From Flectonema sp. DT1601 (lineage: Eukaryota; Euglenozoa; Diplonemea; Diplonemida; Diplonemidae): 64,000 nucleotides of DNA. The stretch is from positions 620,001-684,000 of the forward strand of contig OZ025841.1 of NCBI GenBank assembly GCA_964019425.1. The letters run 5' to 3'. The position numbers and the translations under genes are program-made. Position 1 is the first letter of the stretch. Every line of letters begins with the position of its first letter. This document shows, one piece after another, positions 28,101-40,830 of this stretch. The notes beneath the pieces were generated by a model. It was not told the DNA's origin. It saw only the letters and a list, made by a program, of their open reading frames with translations, and searched no databases.

Positions 28101-31100
28101 TATAATTATAACTCTGTTGATCAATCTTGTACTCTTTGTCAATGTGATATCGGAACTCCAACATCTGATCGTATTTCATGTGCGTGTTCAGGTTGTGAAT
28201 CTCCTTACAGAGATGTAGATGGGAGTTGTAATGGTTGCCTACCAGGATGGGTTGAGGAACAGACTGGTGGTAGTCTAACTTGTCGAGTCTGTGGATCTGA
28301 TGATTGCCACGGAAAGGCAACTTTCATTTCCAGCAATATCGAAAGCAATGTTTGTACTTGCCAATGCAGGAACATGTGGACTCCAGAATCTGCCTGCAAT
28401 GACTGCCCTGCCATCTACAGCGGTGGTGATGATTGTGGTAAGTGTTCAGGAAACCTAATTGGATACCCACATTGTATCTCTTGTAGTACTGCTGTTATTG
28501 ATATTCCTGCTCAGGCTGTCGGTATTAACTTTGGAGTTATTGGAAGCACCTGCTCTGGACACGGAACTGTCGGACCTAACGTTCTTGCAAACGGTTGCAA
28601 GTGCAACTGTGAAACTGGTTACACTGGACCGGAATGCTCAACCTGCAGTGCTGGTTACGCGATGATTGAAGGAGTTTGCACTCTTTGTGACAGATCAACA
28701 CACTGTACTGGTAATGGTGTTGCATCACCAAACTCTGCACAGGATGCCTGTGTTTGTCTTTGTGATACCGCAAACTGGTTCGGACCAGCATGTAACAGCT
28801 GTGATGAGGGCAGGTTTGACCGTGCCGGAGGATGCCAAACTTGCGCTGACAACCACGCTGTGTACCCAGAGTGTTACAACTGTGGTTCATTCTGTAACAC
28901 TGAACAGGGTGACATTAACACCGCTGGCGACAGCTGCAACTGTGTCTGCAAAGAAAAGTTTACTGGTACTGCCTGCACTATCTGTCCTTACCCTTACTCG
29001 GGAGTTAAATGTAATGAATGTAAGTCAGGATTTATTAAGGTTGCTACTGCTGATGGTTGGACATGTACTCAATGCTTAGGTAGTGTGACCCTGTCGACTG
29101 CTACCTGTTTCGCTGCTGGAACAACACTTCCAATTGCTTCAGATGGAATCACTTGCAGCTGTTCATGTAAGGTTGGATACGCTGGTGCTAAATGTGATCA
29201 GTGTGATATTGTAAACGGATTTTCTGGAGAAAACTGTGACAGTTGTCCAACAGGTTATAAAGGACAACCACTTACTAAATGTACTCAGTGTACATTATCA
29301 AATGATTGCTCTAGTCATCTATCAGCGTCATCTGTCACCTCTGAGAACGGAATGTGCAAATGCAGCTGCAATCCTGGTACCCGTGGCTACGACTGTAGTG
29401 AATGCCTCCCTGGATGGGTCAGACGTACTATCGGAGAATATGGTTTCTGTGAGAAGTGCTCAGTTGCTGACCACTGCAACGGCAGAGCTGCAACAGTCGT
29501 ATCAGAGAATGGTCAGTGTGTCTGCAAGGGATGCTTTGATCAGTTTATTGGAACTCACTGTGAAACCTGTTCAGATGTTAACAAGTTCGATGCAACATGC
29601 GATAGCTGTGTCGCAGGAAGAATTAATTACCCAACATGCACATTGTGTCAGGACTCAGTTCACTGCTCTGGAAATGGAGTTGCCACTCAGGTTGGAGATG
29701 AGTGCCAGTGCAGCTGTCTTCAGATGTGGGAAGGTAGTCGTTGTTCAGTATGCCCAGGTGGGTTTAAGAACACTGTTGCTGGTGAATGTATTCAGTGCGC
29801 TGAGAACTTTATTAAGAATGGAAATGACTGCAGAGTTTGTACTGTTGAAGATTGTAACCGTCGAGGAGTACCACAAGGATCTAATACAGAGTTTACTGCC
29901 TGCAGCTGTAATTGTGATTCCTCAACTCAATGGACTGGTGACTTCTGTGATCAGTGTGACTTCGGTTTGTTCGACGAAACCTGTACTCGTTGCAAGGCTG
30001 GTTTGTACCTGTACCCACACTGTCTGCCTTGTAATATTAATAACTGTGGTGGATCTGTTAACGCTCTGTCTGCTGTTGTATCTGATAGCCAAGCAACCTG
30101 TATCTGTAGATGTAATGAACTATGGTTTGGTGATGACTGCAGTTCTTGCTCTGATCTGTATGACCAGGAAACTTGCTCTAAGTGTGCTGATGGATTAACT
30201 GGTGACTTCCCATCATGTGTTCCAGAATGTACCATTAATCAACATTGTAGTAATAGAGCTGTTACTGTTGACAAGGTTGATAATGTTTGTGCCTGCAGTG
30301 GATGTACTGCGCCATGGACCGGACTGAACTGCCAGACTTGTCCACCAGCGTTTGGGGGAAGCAACTGTGACACCTGTGCTAATGGATTTACTGGTTACCC
30401 ATCTTGTGTCCAATGTTTAAATACTGCTGCTTGTAAAGGAAGATCTACTACTCCAATTGCATCTGATGGAACTACTTGTCAGTGTAGTTGTACTAACCAG
30501 TGGACTGGACCATCTTGTGAAGAGTGTGCTCCACAATATGGAGCTGACTGTTCCAGCTGTGCGGACAACAGAATCCTATACCCAACCTGTCAGGAGTGTA
30601 CTAGTACTATTCACTGTAACAACCACGGAACTGCTACAGCTTCAGCTGATGGTAATAAATGTGAATGTGATTGTGCTGTTGGATACTCTGGTTCTACTTG
30701 TTCTGAGTGTGATATTGATTTCATCTGGTCAGTTAATGGATTAACTTGTGTTCCTTGTGATTCCAGTCACTGCAGTGATCACTCTGATGTTGTTCACTCG
30801 GACTCCTTCCACCAGACTTGTGTCTGCACCTGTTCTGGGAAGTGGTCAGGACCAACTTGTGGAAGATGTCCAGTTGGATATGTTCAACCAGCATGTGTTG
30901 ACTGCTCTACGAACTACTACAGACATTCATCAATCAGTTCCTGTCAGTTGTGTACTGTTGACAGTCACTGCAATGGAAACGCTGACTCGGTTACTAACAA
31001 CGATGACAACAGCGGATGTACCTGCACCTGCAAAGTTAACTTCGCATCACCAGATTGTTCAACTTGTAAGACGGGTTACTCAGGTGATAATTGTAATGTG

Positions 31101-34100
31101 TGTCATACTTCATATGAAAGGAATGGAGAAGTCTGTACTGCTTGTGATGCTCTAACTCTTTGTAATGGTCAGGGAACAATCATCTCTGATGGTACTTCAT
31201 GTACTTGTTTATGTAATGGATACTTTACTGGTGATGATTGTACAACTTGTCCGTCACCATTTGATGGTACTAATTGTGATCGTTGTGCTGACAATCATAT
31301 TCTATTCCCAGTTTGTGTCAACTGTGCAGACACCACCTGCAGTGGAAACGGTGTTGCCAGGGCTGACGCTAACCGTCAGAAGTGTATCTGTGACTGCAAT
31401 GACTATTGGGAAGGTAGTGACTGCAGTGTATGTGACAGCAAGTACGACAGCTCTTGTGCAACATGTGCTGCCAGTTATATTGGAACTGCTCCAAGTTGTA
31501 TCGAATGCTCAGTAGTAACTCACTGCAGTGGAAATGCTGGTTCAGTTTTAAACAATGAGGGAGTTTGTACATGTTCATGTAGTGGTAAGTGGATTGGAAC
31601 TGATTGTTCAACTTGTACTCCTGGATACACTAGTTCTGGATGTGATGTTTGTGAGGCTGACAGAATTCTACCAGACTGTCGTAAGTGTTCGATGCAGGAT
31701 GACTGCTCAGGACATGCGTCAGATGTCTACCCAAGAGCCTCAAGCTGTGAATGCGAGTGTAAGAACAACTGGGAGAACAATGATTGCAGCTACTGCCCAC
31801 CTCGATTCGACAGAAACTCCGACTGCGCTCAATGTGCAGACGGATACGTTTGGGAAGGAGGTGACTGTGTTGCCTGCTCTCTTGATACTCATTGCTCTGG
31901 AACTGATAGATCATCAGCAGTAAGAAGTAATGGTGACCACACTCAATGTATTTGTACATGTAGGGGATTCTGGAATGGTGTTGACTGTAACTCATGCCCA
32001 CAAAATCTCGTTCAGTCTACTTGTGATGCATGCAGTGGCGTGTTTGGGAACACTCCGCCACTCTGTACTCAGCCTTGTAACGATGAGTACTGCTCTGCAC
32101 GTGGTACATCAACTCATGTGCTCCCTACTTCTCCAGACTTTGAAGAAAGTTGTCTGTGCAGCTGTACCGAAGGTAACTGGGCAGGAGACCGTTGTGAAGT
32201 CTGCCCACCACAATTTGCCGGTGTTAACTGTGATGAATGTGCTGAGAGTTATTACGGACAAGGCTGTTCGTTAAGATGTTCAATCTCATTAGACTGCACC
32301 AGTACTGACAACGCACAGAGTGTGATGTTGGTACGCGATCCTGCTGGCGACTCATGCACGTGTGTGTGCAGTGGATTCTGGGACCCAGCCACTGACTGCT
32401 CTACCTGCATGTACAGCAACTTAGACTCATGCAAGACGTGTGCCAATGGTATGAACAACCCTCCACAGTGTGGATGCACTGATGTCGATAACTGCGGTGA
32501 CAACGGTGTTGCGTCCGTCAGCGGAGGAGACTGCGTGTGTGAGTGCGACGGAGAGTGGAAGGGTGCCGAGTGCGGAGTTTGCGATGATAAGTACGCAGCT
32601 GACTGCGCATCGTGTGCATCAGGCAGAGTAGCATACCCAACATGTGTTGAGTGCAGTTTGACTGCCCACTGCTCAGGACACGCTACCACAGTAGAGGTTG
32701 AGAATGACAAATGCAAATGTACTTGTGACCCTGCTACTATGTGGGACGGAGCAGCCTGCTCTGAGTGCGTCTCTCCATTCGGAGGTGCGCAGTGCAACAA
32801 GTGCGCCAACGGGTTCACAGCATACCCAACTTGCTCTGAATGCTGTAATGGTCACGGTACCTTTACTATCAACTCTAATGGTGAGTGTGACTGTACTTGT
32901 CAGGGTGCCTGGTGGCCACACGGAACTGGAGCTGGTGCTTGTGGTGTTAACAAGTGTACAGACTCAGAGTACTGTAATGGAAAGGGAAGTGCAGTACTAA
33001 CAACGTTCGATCCATTCTGTTCATGTGAATGTGTTTCTGGATGGACTAGTGACCGTTGTGATCAGTGCGCTAATGGATACTCTGGACCTAACTGTGAGCC
33101 ATGTGTTGTTGTTGACGGTGAGGTTTGTAACGGAGGAACATGTGGATTCGTCAATGACGCTGCTACTTGCACTGAATGTCCAACTGAGTGCTTCGGAGAC
33201 TCATGTGATTGCTGCTGTAGTGAGACTTGTAGAGAACATGGTACTTGTGTTACTGATATCTCAACTACATGTTCATGCAAGTGTGATGATGGATGGAGAG
33301 GCGTAGAGTGTGATGTTCAATGTCCAGTTGCTAACGGAGTTGTCTGTGGAGGACAGGGAACCTGTAATGTTGACGGTAACTGTGTCTGCAGCGCACCATT
33401 TGCTGGAAAGGACTGCGATGAGTGTGATGGAGCTCACTGGGGACCAACTTGTGAGAATGTATGTCCAGGTTCATCTGATAAAGTTGTCTGTAGTGGAAAT
33501 GGTGAATGTACAAAGTACGGAACTTGCAAGTGTCTCGACGGATTCAGTGGAATCGGATGTACTGACAAGTGTCCGACCTTTAACGGAAAGGTTTGTAATC
33601 ACCACGGAACCTGCAGCGGTGGAAGTTGTATTTGTAACGGTGGCTTTACTGGTGCTGCCTGTCAGGGAAGCTGCAGCGTTGATACCGAATCTGATTACGT
33701 CTGCCCTGCAGGATGGGCGAGATATGGAACCAAGTGCTTAGCTGTGACAACATCTGCGCAATCATTCAGCGCCGCTAGAGCAGCTTGCGTTGCTGCTGGT
33801 GCTGATTTGGTTTCAGCGGATAACCAAAACATGTGGGAAAACGTTGCGAATACCGCAACTCAAGTACCGCTCTGGGTTGGTATTCAGAGAACTACAGAGT
33901 GGACTTGGTTGAATGGAGGAACTACTGTCTTAGGTTGGGCAACTGGTCAGCCAGTTATTGGTAAGACTTGTGCTGTTGTAGCTCACACGACTAATGGAAG
34001 AGTATTAATATCTGAATCATGTGCTGACTCTCACCCAGCTATCTGTGAAATGGACGCTTCCCAGAACTTCGTATCTGACGGAGTTGCTGTCCTCCCTTTG

Positions 34101-37100
34101 ACTCCACCAATGGAGGTACAAGATCTACGTCTGTGGACAACATCGACTACTCTCAGCTCAAGTGGTGCCTGGAAACAATCAACTAACGGAAGAAAGACTT
34201 GGCAAGAACAGGCAGTAATTGATAAATCATATTTAACATCTTACGGTAAGTATGGCATTGATACTGTCGTACGTGCTACTGTTACTGTAACCAAACCATT
34301 GTTGAATGGTGCTCAGGTTGCTGTTTCATTTGGACACTCAAGACCAACAGCATCAGTCTACGGACAGATGTCAGAGACAACACAAGTCCAGTGGAGTAAG
34401 AATGGGGATGTGTCGATTGTAAAAGTTATGAATGGTGTGAATACTATTATCAGTTCTGTTGTTAACGTACCTGTTGTTATTGGACAGAAGGTAGTCTTTA
34501 GACTAACTCGTTCTGCAACAACTCTGACTGCAACTGTTTCTGGAATGGAAGTCACTGCTCCTGCCACGTCTTTGAATAAGATAAATGGAGAACCAGCAAT
34601 ACTACCAATTGCTGTTATGATTTCAATGTCTGACTCCTATTTAATTCAGAATATTGTTATTGGAAGCAAGGCTTCAGCTTTGTGCTCAACTGAAGACTTC
34701 ATTGGAGTGAACTTAGCAAAGGACGCATCAGTGACATTTGGAGCAGACAAGGGAGTGTTGTACAATGACTTTGGATCTGCTTTAGGAAGTATCACTGCAT
34801 GTGGTTCCTCTTCGTGTTTATCTTCTACTTCGAAGGGAACAGTTGTTGTGAAGTCTGATGGAGGATTTACTTACACCAGAACTGCTGCTTCAACAGCAAC
34901 GTATTCCGATTCACACACATATGATGTTCATCTTAACGGTGTTGTTATTTGTACTGGAACTGTTACTTTCATCCAGACAAGCTCACCAGTTGCACCGAGA
35001 TCAGTAGGAGAAGGATTTGTATCAACTAAAGTCATCTCGTTACCTATTGATGCTTACATGAGTCAGACTGCTCTGTTCTCATTTACCAAAGCTGTCGATG
35101 ACAATGTCGGTGATTTCGTTACTGCTAAGATCACGAGTCTGAATAGTGATAAGTTTGTTATTAACGGCAATAAGATGTTCATCAGATCTTTATTATTATT
35201 TAAATCATCGCCATCTACTCAAGACTTCCCAATTACTGTTCAGTTGATTGACTCCTTCGGGTTAACTTTAACTGTAAATGTCTTAGTGAGACTCTTACCA
35301 AGATCAACACCAGATCTTGGAGTATGCAGCGACCATGGTGTGTGTTCATCCAATACTGATACTTGTGAGTGTACCTCACCATGGACTGGTGAGCTTTGCA
35401 GTTGGTGTCTAGCTGATCACTTTGGACCGTCTTGCACTCCATGCAGTACTTCATGTGCTCTAAATGGAGGAGTTTGTGATGATGGTGTGACTGGAACTGG
35501 TGAATGTATCTGTCCGTCTGATACCTACGGTGATAAGTGTAAGCAATGTCCAAGTACTTCTACTAGAGGTGTTTGTGATGGACATGGTGAATGTGATGAT
35601 GGAAACAAGGGTTCAGGTCTCTGTTCATGTGAACCAGGATGGGTTGGAGATTCCTGTGACGCTCAATGTCTTGGAATTACTGATGAAGGTCTTTCATGTA
35701 GTGGACATGGTGAATGTATTCGTTCTCTTGAAAGAGTTTCTCCTCCAACTACTTACTGTAGATGTCGTAATGGATGGACTGGAGATGTTTGTGATGTTGA
35801 AGAGTGCACGTCATCTAATTCAAATTGTAATATTCCATCTCAGTGTCATAATTATAACTTCAATGGTCACTTACTTCCAAAACATGAGGAATCACCTGTG
35901 TTGTCAACAACAATCGGTAATCCAGTTTCTTACGTCACAAGTGACTTTAAGTTCGCCTTCGAACAGAACATCGTCGGAAAGGCTGTTCACTTAAATCAGG
36001 GACAAGGAGTAGCATCAACAAGTGATCTGTTCCACGATGACAGCATCACTGTATCTGCTTGGGTTAAGATGGATGACCCATCTGTGTTAGAAAACTCTGC
36101 TCCTATGGTATGCGTTGCTGACCAGGAGGGTACTGGCTTCCGGGTGTCGATCGTTCAGAACACCGCAGCAGTCGCAACCTCAGCAACACCTTGTGTTGCT
36201 ACTTCAAACTGTCCTGCGTCAACTACTTCATTAACTCAGACTCAGATGAATCACCAGCTTGCTTTCGTCAACAGACAACAGTCTTCAGGATCAACAATCT
36301 TTACTTACACAATCATACCTTGTTCATTAACTGATAATGATTGTGAATCAATTACTCACCTGACTGTTGAAATCGGATCTACTCAATCAGAAGGAAGCTG
36401 TTCATTGTCAGCAACTATTGGAACTGGAGGATCACCGTCCTGGGAGATTAATGAAAACTGTCAAACTCATTTGTCAGGAGCGAGACTATCAACACCTCTC
36501 CTCGTTGGTGGAACAGCTGATAGTGTGGTCTTATCCCTTCAGGGTGATTATGTTGAATGTCCAAGAAGATTCTCTATTCAGGGTGACACTAAGTACGTTG
36601 TTGGAACTACTACAGGGCCGTGTCTACAGGGAGCAATCCCAGCTACGTACGTCCCAGTCGTAACTGCTGGAACTGAATCTCTTCAGAGTACTGAACTGAT
36701 CTCTGCAGGAGCGTGGCAGATGATTACTGGAGCTTACGACAACACGGGTAAGTTAACTATCTGTGTTGATAATGTATGTGAACAGTCTAATGTTGCTGCT
36801 GATCAATTACAGAAGGTTACTCCAACTGGAGCGAACCCAAACATTGGAGACTACGGAATGTCTATTGGAGGACCATGTGGTTCATCATCTGGAGAACGAT
36901 TCACTGGTGAAGTTGATCACGTGATGTTCTGCAGCTCTGCGTGGACTATTCAGGAGATTAAGGACCTGTTTGAGAAGGCATCTGTTACCCCAAAGGTTAC
37001 TACTATTCAACCAACATCATTATCATGGAAGGGAGGACAACCTTTTAGAATTATTGGGAAGTTCCCTCCAGAAGTTGAAGATAGTGTCAAAGTGGTTGTT

Positions 37101-40100
37101 GGTGATATTGAGTGTCAAGTTACTTCAGTCTCAGCTGAGCTCATTGAGTGTGTTGGGGAATACGAATGGCAAGTACCACCTGCGTCATCAAGTGGCAGCT
37201 ACAGTGTAGGAGTATCTGTCATTGTTAATGGACAGCTTGCTTCATGTGCAGCTTGCAATGTCAGTATCCAAGCCCAGGTTGAGCCAGACACACAGTTCTA
37301 CATCTACCACTTCAGCGCCTTCGAAAACGACGTCCCTGAAACACCTGTCGCCTACGTTGGTGACTACGTCCGCGCCAATGCCGGTGTGATTGGTACTTTG
37401 GTATGTTTCAATGTCTTTTTGTTTAGAAATAATGAAACTGTTCCTGGTTAACGTTTTATTCCCCCCCCTATGTAAAAAAACAACAACAAAAAAAAAACAG
37501 GAGAACACTGCCAACTCCCTTGACGTTGTTCCATCTAGCTTTGGTCCTTACCCAGACTCTATTGATAGAGCTGCACAGCTTAAGAAGGATTCTGTGTTCT
37601 CGACTGGTGATCAGCACTTTGGGTTCAGTGAAATTACAATCGGAGGATGGATTAGTATTCCTAATCTCTCTGAGTGTAATGATGTATGTGATTGAATTCT
37701 ATTTTAATTATGGAGTTAGGAAGGAGTTAGCAAACTAAACAAAACAAACAACCCCAACAGGTAACCGGTATCTACAGTCTAACAGGAAAGCATTGTTCAG
37801 TAGCTGGAAGATTTCACTTCCCTGAATCTCAGTCATTGAGTGGAGGTGAATACGGATTTGGATACTGGCTTGAGATTACTGACTCAGCGTCACCATCACC
37901 GGGAGGTACTTTGGGTAAGTCTTTGGATGGTAAATTCCACGCTGCTCTTCATGTTGCTAATGGACCAAACTTAATATGGACTTCTGTTACTCTAACAACG
38001 ATGGCTATTGAACCTGATCAGTGGTACTATGTTGTTGGTTCCTTCAGATCTGGAAGACGTGGTGAAATTCCTGAAATGACTATTTGTGTCGACAACATCT
38101 GTCAAACTGATGGACTCAGATACCACAGTAATGATATTTTAGGTTACAGATCTGGTACTGAATCTGGATTCCATCTCGGACAAGTCTACTCTACTGAGAA
38201 CTCGTTCACAACAACACCACTGACAGCATTAGCAGGAAAGGTTGATGAGTTGATAATAAAACCATCATACATGAGTAAGAGTGATATCATTTCATTGTAC
38301 AACACTTATTCAAATGATAATCCAAAACCGACTATCTCTGTTGTTGATCCGAAGAACTTCTACGACCCACTAGTAGCCATCACATTAAAGGCTGAGTTGT
38401 CTATTTTAGAACAACAGAATGATGGAGCTACCTGGTCATGGCATTTCACTTCACCAACTGCATTCCAACCAACGTCATCGATGGTATCTACTTCATTAAG
38501 TGATAGATCAATATCATTTGTACCAAATGCTCTTGAAGCTGGGATTACTTACAAGTACACTGTTTGTGTAACTATTCCACCAAATGGAGGAGGCTGCAGT
38601 TCAGAACATACTTTCATAGCAGCCCAACCACCAGCTGTTAACTTCATCACCATCGAGTGTTTTCAGAATTGTAATAATGGAGTTTGGACAGCTGAGGAAT
38701 CTCAGATTAGAATTACTGCCAGTGCGACTGGTTCAGCAGGAGCTCAGTTTGAATACAATTACTTCACAGAGAACCCAATTACACAAGACCTGGTACCAAT
38801 CACTGCAGGGTTTACTGCAAGTAGTGTCTTTGAAACTCAGAATGGTCTGCCAAACATTGGAGAGTTCCCAACTCAACAAGTAACGATCTATGCTGAAGTT
38901 ACTGACACTACTACTGGGTTTGTTGGTCAAGGATTTAGGGTTATTGTTCTTCATCCTCCAACTGATCCTTCATCAGGTGTGAATGGATTCGAGCAGGCTG
39001 TTCAGAGACAGGTATCAGTTGGAAGTCAATTACAGGCACTTGGAAACGTTGGTGGTGGTGGTACCAATTCGAGAGGTGTTTCTGTTTTAGCAATCAACAG
39101 GTACCTTTCAACTTACATTCAGTTAGCTAACGCTTTGATGAATGAAAACAACAACAGACCAGGTGTATTAGAACCGACATCATTTTCTACGTTATCTCAA
39201 TTCTTAACACCTGTCCCAACTGAAGCCTCAGTCATCACCAACACTATTGAATTGATGAAGAGAATCGTATCAACTCAACTTGTTGCTCGTCATATGACCT
39301 GGAGACTTGAGAGTTCTTACTTGAGGTGTATTGATCTTCTTCATGAAGGTATCACTGAACTATCAAAGGATGCTACACAACAAGACTTGTATTCAGGTAT
39401 TCAGGACTTGAGAATGATGTACTTAAACTTCATTACAAAGTACAGAGCTATTTCAGCTCCAGCCTACCTCATTCACTCTTCTAAATTCACAAAAGGTGTC
39501 GCAGAGAAAGTAAAGTACCTGACTTCAGCATTCCCTCAAGAAGTTGTGACTGCTATTCCAAATGGTGAGGTTCGTCTCAGAACGGTTGCTAACAATCACT
39601 TCTTAGTGAGTACTAAAGAGATTGGTGTTTCGTTGACATTGACACCGAATGTGTTCACAACTGCTGTCTTCACACTGATCACAGATACTTCATCATCAGT
39701 GACTGATGTTGTTGATATACAAATGACTGAAGGAACTGTTACTAATGTTGTCGCTAATGCTTATGATGAATTCGATGTAAAGATCCCTTGCGCTACTTGT
39801 TTAACTAACGACGCAAAGGTTTATAGATGTGGTATCCTACCAATTGGTAGTACTCAATGGATCGAATTGGTAGTCACTCCAATTGTTTACGATGGTTCCA
39901 TCAGATGTCAACAGAGAGGAGGAACTGCTGTTGGACGCATTGCCGCATTCCACGATGCTGTTGGGATCAGAACACCAACTCCTGGTGGTCCACCAACTCC
40001 AGAACCAATTCTAACTGAGCCACCAGCATTCACTCCTCAAGACGTCCAGCATGTTGTTTCTACTCCATTCAAAGAATTTAATGAAGATGTGTTCATTTCT

Positions 40101-40830
40101 GGATTAAAGACATCTCTCAACATTGCGAGTGGTAATATTAAGATTACTAAATATTGTTCATTTGATTCATTGACTGGTTTAGTAGATATGAATAAGTGTA
40201 ATAATCAACAGGTCAACAGAGTTATTGAAACACTCACAGCTGGAGACAGCACTCTAGTTATCTGGAAGTTGATTGGAATTACTAAAACAACTGAGACAGA
40301 ACTTCTTGCTGTGCTTCAGGATCTCGCTCGTGCCTGTTCTGAACCCGCTAACAAGGGACCGTTAGAGCAGTTTGGAATATGTCCAGCTCCAGGAACCACT
40401 ATTATTATTGCAACTCAAGTGATAAACTCACCATCACCAGATGTTGTTAGAACTACTTCTTCAGATGGTGACGACTGGGAAACACTCGGACCTGTAATCG
40501 GAGCCAGTGTCTTAACTGTTATCTGTTGTATTGGCTCGATTATTTATTGCTTAAAGAAACAACGCTGCTGCTTTGCGAATCTTGAAACTGGTGGACGCTT
40601 CGAAGAAAACCAAATGAAAGCCACCCGCAACAGTAGCACTGAACCAGACTATGATAGTGAAGTTGAGCATAACTTACCACCGGCAGACCTTCAAGGAGTA
40701 TGTGATTGTTATAATGTTTTAAATCTAAACTGGAGATTGGTTGTTTTTTTATTTTTTTTAAAAAAAAAAGATTTTCATTCAAATAAACGACAACAAACAA
40801 CAACAACAACAACAGGTCTCAGAAGCGTAA
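1146..40830 (+). CDS. Giant multidomain EGF-repeat type I membrane protein (about 13,129 aa)
   Basis: Four exons: 1146-37400 (12,085 codons), 37501-37683, 37761-40697 and 40816-40830, all joined in phase 0, giving about 13,129 residues. Residues 1-18 form a signal peptide. Then come: an ALK-like Gly-rich region (about 197-460); a DUF4215-like Cys motif (464-500); a PAN-like Cys segment (704-765); a vWA domain (about 1027-1210) with MIDAS sequence DQSGSMS at 1036 and TDGED further on; a Calx-beta-like domain (1565-1680); an EGF-like array (about 1720-10,850); a C-type lectin domain (10,851-10,970); cadherin-like sequence (11,180-11,388); more EGF modules (11,390-11,555); a LamG-like domain (11,565-11,950); IPT/TIG (11,951-12,050); a second LamG-like domain (12,086-12,330); a REJ-like region (12,337-12,548); and a weak GAIN/GPS-like region. 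One membrane helix (about 13,055-13,078) and a tail of about 50 residues follow. The layout suggests a surface adhesin or receptor. There is no ion-channel part as in polycystins. The last acceptor could instead be at 40822, ending the tail in KRKNV rather than VSEA. Confidence 0.9.
6303..33690 (+). repeat. EGF-like module array inside the giant gene
   Basis: About 27.4 kb of uninterrupted reading frame encodes Cys-rich modules that repeat every 62-70 residues. A typical unit runs CSGNG, then a variable stretch, CxCxC, N-x-W-x-G-x-x-C-x-x-C, a short P/D-x-x-F/Y segment, CxxC, G-Y/R-x-N-Y-P-x-C-x-x-C, and then the next H-C-S-G-N/H. Two successive units starting near 17,919 and 18,105 are both exactly 62 residues long. 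Dividing length by period gives roughly 130-145 modules; this is an estimate, not a count. The first and last few units look like ordinary EGF/tenascin modules and the middle is a more uniform derived type. Units have diverged in sequence, so the array is old, not a recent satellite-like expansion. Confidence 0.85.
37401..37500 (+). other. Intron 1 of the giant gene
   Basis: The 100-base intron begins GTATGTTT and ends AAAAACAG. It lies after codon 12,085 in phase 0 and contains in-frame stops. Its 3' end is A-rich with no pyrimidine tract next to the AG. It falls between the IPT/TIG domain and the second LamG-like domain. Confidence 0.85.
37684..37760 (+). other. Intron 2 of the giant gene
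   Basis: The 77-base intron begins GTATGTG and ends CCCCAACAG, in phase 0. It splits the second LamG-like domain: the frame on both sides reads on as the same fold. A CTAAAC that could serve as branch point lies about 20 bases before the acceptor. Confidence 0.85.
40698..40815 (+). other. Intron 3 of the giant gene
   Basis: The 118-base intron begins GTATGTG and ends in repeated CAA followed by CAG. It separates the cytoplasmic tail from a last coding exon of four codons plus TAA. Unspliced, the frame would stay open to 40910. Splicing shifts the frame and stops at 40828-40830. An alternative AG lies seven bases downstream. Confidence 0.75.

Noticed and set aside
29236-30198. A 320-codon open frame in another + frame within the giant gene, and many similar ones
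   Set aside because: These are shadows. The Cys-rich repeats use TGT/TGC and GGA/GAT codons that avoid stops in the offset frame; the translations are Val/Leu-rich with no domain.
38330-40560. Polycystin-type channel gene
   Set aside because: REJ-like and GAIN-like regions are present, but only one membrane helix follows and there is no PLAT or channel domain.
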